Of a DNA stretch of 12,119 nucleotides, positions 1-6,191 are shown one piece after another. The stretch is taken from contig CAYRRA010000136.1 of NCBI GenBank assembly GCA_964426355.1, positions 1 through 12,119 on the forward strand, given 5' to 3'. The stretch's first letter is position 1, and each line of letters begins with the position of its first letter. This stretch comes from JAJFTV01 sp964426355. Its GTDB lineage: Bacteria; Chloroflexota; Anaerolineae; Anaerolineales; Anaerolineaceae. Under the pieces are notes generated by a model that saw only the letters and a program-made list of their open reading frames with translations, searched no databases and was not told the origin of the DNA. The position numbers were made by a program, and so were the translations under genes.

Positions 1-188
1 AGGTGTACCTGGCTTCTCAACTCACACAGGATGCGTACAGCGGTATGCAGACCATCAGCGTTTATACCCCGGTCTGGCTGCTGCTATTTGCCTTGATTTT
101 CTCCACCGTGATTGGCTTGATTTCCGGTATTTACCCGGCTTTGAACGCTGCAACCATGCCGCCCATTGCTGCATTGAAATATGAATGA
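1..188 (+). CDS. ABC transporter permease, MacB/FtsX type, C-terminal fragment
   Basis: This is the 3' end of a gene that starts to the left of the window; the reading frame begins at base 3 and ends with TGA at 186-188. The 61 visible residues contain one strongly hydrophobic segment (about residues 22-44, VWLLLFALIFSTVIGLISG and following). The tail that follows, YPALNAATMPPIAALKYE, is the classic ending of MacB/FtsX-family permeases (YPA..AA...P..ALR.E), which couple to a LolD/MacB-type ATPase. In that family this is the last transmembrane helix plus a short cytoplasmic tail. The substrate cannot be told from this piece. A 478-base gap without a gene follows it, so it most likely belongs to a separate transcription unit from the rest of the window. 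Confidence 0.8.
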   Translation, partial: VYLASQLTQDAYSGMQTISVYTPVWLLLFALIFSTVIGLISGIYPALNAATMPPIAALKYE

Positions 189-642
189 AAGAGCGGAAGT
201 GAAGAGAATATGATTGGCTCACAATACTATACCACGGTGCTGAGAGGCGTGTTGATTTATACCATAAAGCCTAACTCGTGAGTTTATCAGAGGAAGCAAG
301 GCAAATTTTGGCTGCGTAGACGAAAGTGGTTGTGATAAGCCGTTCTTCATTTGGTAAATATGGGCAAAAACCTGGCTCAAATGACATGATTTCGGGTTTA
401 GGTTTTTAATTGCTTGATTTTCAACAACCTACCATTATTGATGGCGAGCAGGATTAGATTGGGGTATCCTGAATTGAGGCTGAGATAAGCAAAATTTGAT
501 GGTTTTGTCACTGACGACGAGCAGTATCCTGTTAAAAACTATGTATTAAAGCGGACAGATGATGTCAAATTCGTAATGAGAACTGCTGCGTTGTGATATA
601 GAATGATGATGAGATTGTAATAAATGGGTATAATAAGCCGAA
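189..642. other. Intergenic region without a convincing gene
   Basis: This stretch of about 450 bases is visibly richer in A+T than the flanking genes, and all frames are broken by frequent stops on both strands. The longest reading frame noted with a plausible start, ATG 210 to TGA 281, encodes 23 residues and has no recognisable content. An 8-bp complementary pair, AAAAACCT (366-373) and AGGTTTTT (400-407), could form an A/U-rich stem around a 26-base loop. It lacks a GC core and is a poor terminator. No IS ends, tRNA or CRISPR repeats were seen. The region probably holds the 3' untranslated end of the permease gene and the upstream region of aspS. Confidence 0.6.
629..634 (+). promoter_or_regulatory. 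Possible -10 box upstream of aspS
   Basis: A perfect TATAAT lies 32 bases upstream of the chosen aspS start and would place the transcript start near base 641. No good -35 element is present 16-18 bases upstream; that area reads ATGATGATGAG. A TG dinucleotide at 625-626 is one base too far away for a textbook extended -10. The position relative to the gene is right, but the evidence is a single hexamer. Confidence 0.35.
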
Positions 643-655
643 TTGAAAGCGGATT

Positions 656-660
656 GGAGG
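656..660 (+). promoter_or_regulatory. Ribosome binding site deciding the aspS start
   Basis: GGAGG directly abuts an ATG at 661, which is too close to serve that codon. It lies 6 bases from the next ATG at 667, an ideal spacing. The upstream TTG at 643 has no comparable site. The start is therefore set at 667. Confidence 0.75.
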
Positions 661-666
661 ATGGTT

Positions 667-2436
667 ATGTACAAAACAAAGACTTGTGGTGAATTACGCA
701 GTGAGCACATCGGTCAGGTTGTTACACTGGCTGGGTGGGTGCATCGTTACCGCGACCACGGCGGTATCCTCTTTTTTGATTTGCGCGACCGATTTGGCAT
801 CGTGCAAATTGTGATCGATCCTGCTTCGTTGAACGAGGGCTTCCATATTGCCGAGCAGGTACGCTCGGAATGGGTCATCCAGGTCAGCGGGCAGGTGCGT
901 GCCAGACCAGAAGGCGCCGAAAACCCCAATATGTCAACTGGTGCAGTAGAGGTGCTGGTCACGGAAATCAAGGTATTGAATCCATCCAAACCGCTGCCTT
1001 TCCTGGTAAATAAAGAAGAAACGGTCGATGAAAACCTGCGCTTGCGTTACCGCTACCTGGATTTACGCACGGAACGCATGGTTCGAAACCTGACCATTCG
1101 ACATCGTTTTGTCAAGTTTATCCGCGATTATCTCGATCAACGTGGTTTTTTGGAAGTGGAAACCCCGATTCTGTTCAAGACAACGCCAGAAGGCGCACGC
1201 GATTATCTGGTGCCTTCGCGCGTTTACCCCGGGCAGTTCTATGCCCTTCCGCAGTCTCCGCAGCAGTTGAAACAGCTCCTGCAGGTAGCTGGGATTGAAC
1301 GATATTTCCAGATTGCACGCTGTTTTCGAGATGAAGATCAGCGCGGCGACCGTCAGCCGGAATTTACGCAGCTTGACCTGGAGATGTCTTATGTCCATCG
1401 CGAGGACGTAATGGCGTTGATTGAAGGGATGTTTACTGAATTTATTCAGAAACATTTACCGGAAAAATTTTTGAAGCAGACTCCCTGGCTCCGACTGACT
1501 TACCAAGAGGCGATGGACCGCTTCGGTAAAGACAACCCTGATTTGCGTTTTGGGCTGGAATTGAAGAATATCACCGATTTGTGCGTGGATACCGGTTTCA
1601 AGGTCTTCGACCAGGCAGCAGAACAGGGCAAGACGGTGCGCGGAATTAACGCCAAAGGGTTGGGTCATTACAGCCGAAAACAGATTGATGAACTGAACGA
1701 GTTTGCCCTTCAACACGGCGCAAAAGGACTGGCTTACCTGGCAAATACCCCAGAAGGTGAACAACGTTCCTCGTTTGCCAAATTCCTGACCCCCGAAAAA
1801 CTTGAGGCGATTCAGCAGCGCATGGAAGCCGAAAACGGCGATTTGCTGGTCTTTGTGGCAGATGAGCCTGCAATCGCGTTCGAGGTGTTGGGTCGCTTGC
1901 GCGTTCACTTTGGCGATGTTCTGAACCTGCGCAACCCGAATGAACTGGCTTTCTGCTGGGTGATCGACTTCCCATTCGTAGTCTGGAGCGAAGAGGAAAA
2001 GCGCTGGGATCCCAGCCATCACCTCTTTACCGCCCCGATGGAAGAAGACCTGCACATGCTCGATACACACCCCGAAAAGGTGCGCGGACAGCAATATGAC
2101 CTGGTTTTGAACAACTACGAGGTTGGTGGGGGTTCAATCCGGATTCATGACCGCAAGATCCAGGAAAAGGTGTTCAAACTGATCGGTCTGGAGCCTGAAG
2201 TATCACAGGAGCGCTTTGGTCACATGCTGGAAGCATTTGAATACGGCACACCACCGCATGGAGGCATTGCCCCAGGGATCGACCGTTTGTGTATGATATT
2301 CACCGGTGAAGCGAATATCCGCGAGGTGATTGCCTTCCCCAAGAACCAGGCTGCCCGCGATGTGATGAGCGATGCTCCATCGGCTGCATTGCCGAACCAG
2401 CTAAAGGAACTGCATTTGAAAATCCTCGAAGACTAG
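667..2436 (+). CDS. aspS: Aspartyl-tRNA synthetase, bacterial type (probably non-discriminating)
   Basis: This enzyme charges tRNA with aspartate in the cytoplasm. At 589 residues it has the normal bacterial length. The order is an N-terminal OB-fold anticodon-binding domain (about 1-105, with GWVHRYRDHGG at 23-33), then the class II catalytic core, with TPEGARDYLVPSR at 173-185, a flipping-loop/motif 2 region RCFRDEDQRGDRQPEFTQLD at 218-237, the bacterial GAD insertion in the middle, and motif 3 PHGGIAPGIDR ending near 539. The C-terminal AFPKNQ region is also intact. Residues His31 and Gly83 sit where E. coli, a discriminating enzyme, has Leu30 and Lys81. From recall, His/Gly at these sites marks non-discriminating AspRS that also makes Asp-tRNA(Asn). 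The start at 667 is chosen from the GGAGG spacing; TTG 643 and ATG 661 are less likely. The gene stands alone and is not functionally tied to the polysaccharide locus. Confidence 0.97.
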   Translation: MYKTKTCGELRSEHIGQVVTLAGWVHRYRDHGGILFFDLRDRFGIVQIVIDPASLNEGFHIAEQVRSEWVIQVSGQVRARPEGAENPNMSTGAVEVLVTEIKVLNPSKPLPFLVNKEETVDENLRLRYRYLDLRTERMVRNLTIRHRFVKFIRDYLDQRGFLEVETPILFKTTPEGARDYLVPSRVYPGQFYALPQSPQQLKQLLQVAGIERYFQIARCFRDEDQRGDRQPEFTQLDLEMSYVHREDVMALIEGMFTEFIQKHLPEKFLKQTPWLRLTYQEAMDRFGKDNPDLRFGLELKNITDLCVDTGFKVFDQAAEQGKTVRGINAKGLGHYSRKQIDELNEFALQHGAKGLAYLANTPEGEQRSSFAKFLTPEKLEAIQQRMEAENGDLLVFVADEPAIAFEVLGRLRVHFGDVLNLRNPNELAFCWVIDFPFVVWSEEEKRWDPSHHLFTAPMEEDLHMLDTHPEKVRGQQYDLVLNNYEVGGGSIRIHDRKIQEKVFKLIGLEPEVSQERFGHMLEAFEYGTPPHGGIAPGIDRLCMIFTGEANIREVIAFPKNQAARDVMSDAPSAALPNQLKELHLKILED

Positions 2437-2464
2437 CCGGTCTTCACATAGTACGCACATCTTC

Positions 2465-2534
2465 AGGTTCCAATATTCATCCCTTGACCTATCTGTAGTT
2501 CAGGTTATAATTCAGGAGTTGAATATTGGAACCT
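2465..2534. repeat. Perfect 15-bp inverted repeat flanking the regulator promoter (operator candidate)
   Basis: The left arm AGGTTCCAATATTCA (2465-2479) is the exact reverse complement of the right arm TGAATATTGGAACCT (2520-2534); 40 bases lie between them. The promoter hexamers (2484-2511) lie inside. The right arm covers the predicted transcript start region and reaches to three bases before the regulator's ATG. The arm centres are about 55 bases apart, roughly five helical turns. Three copies of TTCAGG (2462, 2499, 2511), the first two extending to TTCAGGTT, add further internal repetition. The left arm lies upstream of the promoter, so the transcript from that promoter cannot form the hairpin. 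A DNA-level role, such as autoregulation by the adjacent winged-helix protein, is the better inference. Confidence 0.7.
2484..2511 (+). promoter_or_regulatory. Sigma70-type promoter of the regulator / polysaccharide operon
   Basis: TTGACC (2484-2489) and TATAAT (2506-2511) are separated by 16 bases, a close match to the vegetative consensus. Transcription would begin near 2517-2519, giving a very short leader before ATG 2538. The intergenic distance from aspS and the flanking inverted repeat both support a real, controlled promoter. No other promoter of this quality was seen upstream of the biosynthetic genes, so it may drive the whole cluster. Confidence 0.75.
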
Positions 2535-2537
2535 TCT

Positions 2538-3032
2538 ATGAACAACCTTACCGAACAACAGCGCGATCTAAATATCCTTGAAAAAATTGAACAAGACCCA
2601 GAAATGACACAGGCTTCACTGGCTGACCAGTTGGGTGTTGCGGTCGGCACGGTGAACTGGCATTTAAAGCGTTTGGTCGCAAAAGGGTATGTGAAAGTAC
2701 GCCGCGCTCAACGGCGTAAATTGCGCTATATCATCACACCGGAAGGCATTGCTCTCCGGGCACGGCTGACTTTGGATTACATCAACACCTCCTTCCAGTT
2801 ATATCGACTGGTGAGGCAGCGCATGTTAGCGGTATTGAAGAAGCTGCGAGCGCGACATATTCGCCAGGTCCGTCTGGATGGTGAGGGGGATGTGGCGGAG
2901 GTCTGTCGTTTGACCTGCATTGAGCAAGGTTTTGAAGTCGTCAATGATGATGAAGCCCCGTTGTTAACGGTGGTGGGCTTAAAAATCTTTGTCGATGAAA
3001 AACCTATTCATGAAGACGTGGTTGAAGATTGA
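2538..3032 (+). CDS. Winged helix-turn-helix regulator, EPS-associated MarR-like
   Basis: This is a 164-residue predicted DNA-binding protein. Residues about 10-50 form a helix-turn-helix (TQASLADQLGVAVGTVNWHL at 24-43) and 51-67 the basic wing (VKVRRAQRRKLRYI). TPEGIALRARLTLDYI (67-82) then matches the 'TP.GI..KARLT..F' element that I associate with the EPS-associated MarR-like family. Those proteins are often near 100 residues. This one has about 75 more, with RLDGEGDVAEV (112-122) resembling the glycine loop of a nucleotide-binding fold, though weakly. It sits at the head of the polysaccharide genes and its own promoter is bracketed by an inverted repeat, so autoregulation and control of the cluster are likely. 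Start: ATG 2538 fits a transcript starting near 2518. The alternative TTG at 2526 has AGGAG 7 bases upstream, but that site would be at or outside the 5' end of the transcript. Confidence 0.8.
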   Translation: MNNLTEQQRDLNILEKIEQDPEMTQASLADQLGVAVGTVNWHLKRLVAKGYVKVRRAQRRKLRYIITPEGIALRARLTLDYINTSFQLYRLVRQRMLAVLKKLRARHIRQVRLDGEGDVAEVCRLTCIEQGFEVVNDDEAPLLTVVGLKIFVDEKPIHEDVVED

Positions 3033-3033
3033 A

Positions 3034-3049
3034 GCAGCAAAGATGCTGC
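3034..3049 (+). other. Small perfect hairpin between regulator and first biosynthetic gene
   Basis: GCAGCA (3034-3039), loop AAGA, TGCTGC (3044-3049) form a 6-bp perfect stem with a tetraloop just after the regulator's stop codon. No T-run follows, so this is not a standard intrinsic terminator. It could be an mRNA processing or stability element that sets different levels of the regulator and the downstream genes, or it could be chance. Confidence 0.4.
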
Positions 3050-3079
3050 ATTGACTCATGAGATTCTGAAAGGATAAGC

Positions 3080-4033
3080 ATGGAAAATCCATCTTTCTGG
3101 CAGGGGAAACGAATTTGTGTAACAGGGGGTGCGGGTTTTTTGGGTTCTTATATCCTGGAAAAGCTGAATACACGCGGTGTGAAACCGGAGCAAATCTTTA
3201 TCACCAAAATCGAAGACTATGACCTGGTTCAATTGGAGGATATCCGCCGGATGCTGGCTGCTGCGCGCCCGGATGTGATTATCCACCTGGCTGCTCATGT
3301 GGGCGGGATCGGCGCGAACCGTGAAAAACCAGCAGAATTTTTCTATGATAACTTAATGATGGGTGTGCAGTTGATCCATGAAGCCTGGAAGCAAAACGTG
3401 GAAAAGTTCGTTGCCATCGGAACGATATGTGCATATCCAAAATTCACCCCTATTCCATTTAAAGAAGATGACCTTTGGAACGGGTATCCAGAAGAAACCA
3501 ATGCGCCGTATGGGTTGGCGAAAAAGATGCTGCTGGTTCAGTCACAGGCGTACCGCCATCAATACGGCTACAACTCAATTTACCTGTTGCCTGTCAATCT
3601 GTATGGACCACGCGATAACTTTAATCCTGCTTCATCGCATGTGATTCCTGCCCTCATTCGCAAGTGCATTGAGGCAATTGAGAGCGGTGCGGATCACATT
3701 GTTGTGTGGGGGGATGGTTCACCAACGCGAGAATTCATCTATGCGGAAGATGCTGCGGAAGGAATTTTGCTGGCTTCAGAAAGATATAACGGCTCTGAGC
3801 CTGTCAATATTGGTTCTGGTTTTGAGATTTCGATCAAAGATTTAGCGGAAATGATTGTACGGCTTACCGGTTTTACGGGCAAGCTGGTGTGGGATACGAG
3901 CAAACCCAACGGACAACCACGCCGGTGTTTGGATACCACCAGAGCAGCGGAGTATTTTGGATTTCGGGCACAGATTTCCTTCGAGGAAGGTTTAAAGCGA
4001 ACAATTGACTGGTACCGGCAGCAAGCCAAATAA
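3080..4033 (+). CDS. fcl: GDP-L-fucose synthase-like NAD(P)-dependent epimerase/reductase
   Basis: This extended SDR enzyme of 317 residues has the usual length for GDP-L-fucose synthase, which converts GDP-4-keto-6-deoxymannose to GDP-L-fucose by 3,5-epimerisation and 4-reduction in the cytoplasm. The nucleotide-binding motif GGAGFLG is at 16-22. All five active-site positions of the E. coli enzyme are found at a constant +8 offset: Thr115 (Ser107), Cys117 (Cys109), Tyr144 (Tyr136), Lys148 (Lys140) and His187 (His179). Only the serine is changed, to threonine. NLYGPRDNFNPASSHVIPAL (173-192) is strongly Fcl-like. The start ATG 3080 has AAGGA five bases upstream. The partner dehydratase Gmd is not in the window, so the precise substrate (GDP-fucose versus a related GDP-6-deoxysugar) is inferred. 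It follows the regulator by 47 bases. Confidence 0.85.
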   Translation: MENPSFWQGKRICVTGGAGFLGSYILEKLNTRGVKPEQIFITKIEDYDLVQLEDIRRMLAAARPDVIIHLAAHVGGIGANREKPAEFFYDNLMMGVQLIHEAWKQNVEKFVAIGTICAYPKFTPIPFKEDDLWNGYPEETNAPYGLAKKMLLVQSQAYRHQYGYNSIYLLPVNLYGPRDNFNPASSHVIPALIRKCIEAIESGADHIVVWGDGSPTREFIYAEDAAEGILLASERYNGSEPVNIGSGFEISIKDLAEMIVRLTGFTGKLVWDTSKPNGQPRRCLDTTRAAEYFGFRAQISFEEGLKRTIDWYRQQAK

Positions 4034-4071
4034 CCTGGTGCCTGGACTTATTGCGTTTTGGAAAACACAGC

Positions 4072-4917
4072 ATGAAGCAAAATTACACCGATGAAATACC
4101 CATCACGATCCTTCGCCCGGCGCGCGGCTGGTCGATGATCAACTTTCGCGACCTCTGGCTGTACCGCGAGCTGATCTTTTTCATGACCTGGCGTGACCTG
4201 AAGGTGCGTTACAAACAAACGCTTCTGGGTGTGGGATGGGCAATCATTAAACCATTCATGACCATGGTGGTTTTCAGCATCTTTTTCGGTACGCTGGCAA
4301 AGGTGCCTTCGGACAACGTGCCGTACCCTATCTTTTCCTTTGCCGGTCTGCTGCCCTGGGAACTGTTCTCGACGGCATTGGCGATTGCCAGCCGGTCAAT
4401 GGTACAGAACAGCCACATGATTACCAAGATCTATTTCCCGCGTATCATTCTTCCGCTGTCATCCATTCTTGCCGGTGTGGTTGATTTTCTGATTGCTTTC
4501 GTTATTTTGATCGGAATGATGGTGTTTTATAAGTTCACTCCCACGCCAGCAGTATGGACGCTTCCGCTATTCTTGCTGTTGACGTTAATCACCGCGTTGG
4601 GCGTTGGCTTATGGCTGGCAGCGTTGAATGTGCTCTACCGGGACATCAATTACATCACCCCGTTTTTAACCCAATTCTGGCTCTTCATCACGCCCATCGC
4701 TTATCCGGCGAGTATGCTCCCGGAGAAGTGGCAGTTAATTTATGCGCTGAACCCGATGACCGGGGTGGTGGAGGGTTTTCGCTGGGCAATGTTAGGAACC
4801 GCACAAGGCGCACCGGGTATCAATTTGTTAATCTCTTCCGTGATCTCGCTGATTCTGCTCATCAGCGGTCTGCTCTTTTTCCGAAGAACTGAACGTCTTT
4901 TTGCGGATATGGTGTAA
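4072..4917 (+). CDS. wzm: Polysaccharide ABC exporter permease, Wzm type
   Basis: This is an ABC-2-family inner-membrane permease of 281 residues, the membrane half of an O-antigen/teichoic-acid-type exporter. The hallmark cytoplasmic motif before the first membrane helix, TWRDLKVRYKQTLLGVGWAI, is at 39-58. About six hydrophobic segments follow (roughly 56-76, 87-107, 125-152, 163-185, 198-218, 252-270). LNVLYRDINYI (185-195) and LNPMTGVVEGFRW (226-238) are further family signatures. ATG 4072 is preceded by a weak GGAAAA (4060-4065); a TTG at 4051 would add seven unremarkable residues. The ATPase gene begins seven bases after its stop, so the pair is translated together. It moves a lipid-linked glycan made in the cytoplasm to the outer face of the membrane. 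Confidence 0.95.
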   Translation: MKQNYTDEIPITILRPARGWSMINFRDLWLYRELIFFMTWRDLKVRYKQTLLGVGWAIIKPFMTMVVFSIFFGTLAKVPSDNVPYPIFSFAGLLPWELFSTALAIASRSMVQNSHMITKIYFPRIILPLSSILAGVVDFLIAFVILIGMMVFYKFTPTPAVWTLPLFLLLTLITALGVGLWLAALNVLYRDINYITPFLTQFWLFITPIAYPASMLPEKWQLIYALNPMTGVVEGFRWAMLGTAQGAPGINLLISSVISLILLISGLLFFRRTERLFADMV

Positions 4918-4924
4918 AAACAAT

Positions 4925-6190
4925 ATGTCTGATATTGCGATACGAGTGGAAAACTTAGGAAAACAATACCGAATCGGAACGCTGGCTCTGCAATACCGAA
5001 CACTGCGGGATTCGCTGGGGAGCGTTTTTAAGCGCCGTGAGCATAGGGAACTGCCTGCTGAGAATGATGCGGGGATGATTTGGGCGCTGAAAGATGTTTC
5101 TTTCGAGGTGCAAAAGGGCAAAGTGCTGGGCGTTATCGGGCGCAACGGGGCGGGCAAAAGCACGCTGCTGAAAATCCTTTCCAGGGTTACTGACCCCACG
5201 ACCGGCATGGCTGAGATACGCGGCAGGGTGGGCTCACTTCTGGAAGTCGGCACTGGTTTTCACCCCGAATTGACCGGGCGAGAGAATATTTATCTAAACG
5301 GCGCCATCCTGGGGATGAAGCGCGGCGAAATCGAAGCCAAGTTTGATGAGATTGTCGCCTTTTCTGAGGTGGAGAAATTTATTGATACGCCGGTGAAACG
5401 CTATTCAAGTGGCATGTACTTACGGCTTGCTTTTGCCGTGGCAGCGCATTTGGAACCCGAGATACTGGTGGTGGACGAGGTACTGGCGGTTGGCGATGCT
5501 GAATTTCAGCGGAAATGCCTGGGCAAGATGAACGAAGTGGCAAACGCCGGCAGGACGGTTCTGTTCGTGAGCCACAACATGTCAGCCATTTTACGCCTTA
5601 CCGAGGAAGCTCTTGTGATCGACCACGGTCAACTGGCTCTGCGCGCACCGACTGCCCAGGCAGTCGACTTTTACCTTTCGCGCGGCTTGTCACAAGAAGG
5701 GCAGCGAACCTGGTTGAGCGATGAAATCCCTGCTGATGCTGCGCCGTTCTGTCCGATTGCTGTGCGGGTGTGTAACCCTGAAGGTGCAATCTGTGATACC
5801 GTCCGTTCGGTTGAGCCCATTACCATTGAGTTTGAATACCGGCTGGAATCTGCCATCAGCGGCTTGCGGGTGGGTATTTATCTGCTCAGCACGCGCGGTG
5901 AGTTTATTTTGACATCTTTTGATACGGATTCAAATGAGATGTTTGAACAATATTCGAGCCGATCAAGCGGACATTACATCAGCCGCTGCGTTTTACCGCC
6001 TAACTTTTTAAATGAAGGTCGTTTTGTGATTGGCGTCAACGCCAGCACATATCGCATCAAACGCTATTTTCAGGACGACCAGGCGTTGACCTTCAATGTA
6101 GATGGCGCCGGGGCACCCGGCAATCAGTGGCCCGAACCGCGTCTTGGACCGGTTCGACCTTTAATGAATTGGAGTATTGAGAGTCTGTAA
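4925..6190 (+). CDS. wzt: Polysaccharide ABC exporter ATPase, Wzt type, with C-terminal glycan-recognition domain
   Basis: This is a 421-residue ATP-binding subunit that pairs with Wzm. Walker A GRNGAGKST is at 72-80, the signature YSSGM at 160-164, Walker B EILVVDE at 179-185 and the H-loop His at 217. The region LEVGTGFHPELTGRENIYLNG is typical of the Wzt/TagH group. The ATPase domain ends near residue 240. The remaining 170 or so residues (to 421) have the alternating pattern of a beta-sandwich like the Wzt_C domain, which in E. coli O8/O9a binds the modified non-reducing end of the polymer and licenses export. A truncated or TagH-type exporter would lack it. The start is ATG 4925; no strong ribosome binding site is seen and coupling to wzm is likely. 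The next gene starts one base after the stop. Confidence 0.95.
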   Translation: MSDIAIRVENLGKQYRIGTLALQYRTLRDSLGSVFKRREHRELPAENDAGMIWALKDVSFEVQKGKVLGVIGRNGAGKSTLLKILSRVTDPTTGMAEIRGRVGSLLEVGTGFHPELTGRENIYLNGAILGMKRGEIEAKFDEIVAFSEVEKFIDTPVKRYSSGMYLRLAFAVAAHLEPEILVVDEVLAVGDAEFQRKCLGKMNEVANAGRTVLFVSHNMSAILRLTEEALVIDHGQLALRAPTAQAVDFYLSRGLSQEGQRTWLSDEIPADAAPFCPIAVRVCNPEGAICDTVRSVEPITIEFEYRLESAISGLRVGIYLLSTRGEFILTSFDTDSNEMFEQYSSRSSGHYISRCVLPPNFLNEGRFVIGVNASTYRIKRYFQDDQALTFNVDGAGAPGNQWPEPRLGPVRPLMNWSIESL

Positions 6191-6191
6191 A

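Noticed and set aside
210..281. Small open frame of 23 codons downstream of the permease
   Set aside because: It is short, has a poor ribosome binding site and no recognisable content, and sits in a stop-rich region; chance is sufficient.
366..407. Possible intrinsic terminator: AAAAACCT paired with AGGTTTTT
   Set aside because: The stem is A/U-rich with a 26-base loop and no GC core, and it lies about 180 bases after the permease stop.
1456..2094. Long open frame of 212 codons on the minus strand inside aspS
   Set aside because: It lies entirely opposite conserved AspRS catalytic sequence, has no ribosome binding site or family features, and is explained by the codon use of the real gene.
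2428..2445. Hairpin GAAGAC/GTCTTC across the aspS stop codon as a terminator
   Set aside because: It has only six pairs, overlaps the coding end and has no T-run after it.
3051..3079. TTGACT as the -35 of a separate promoter for the fcl-like gene
   Set aside because: No acceptable -10 follows at 16-18 bases, and the transcript would start at or after the start codon.
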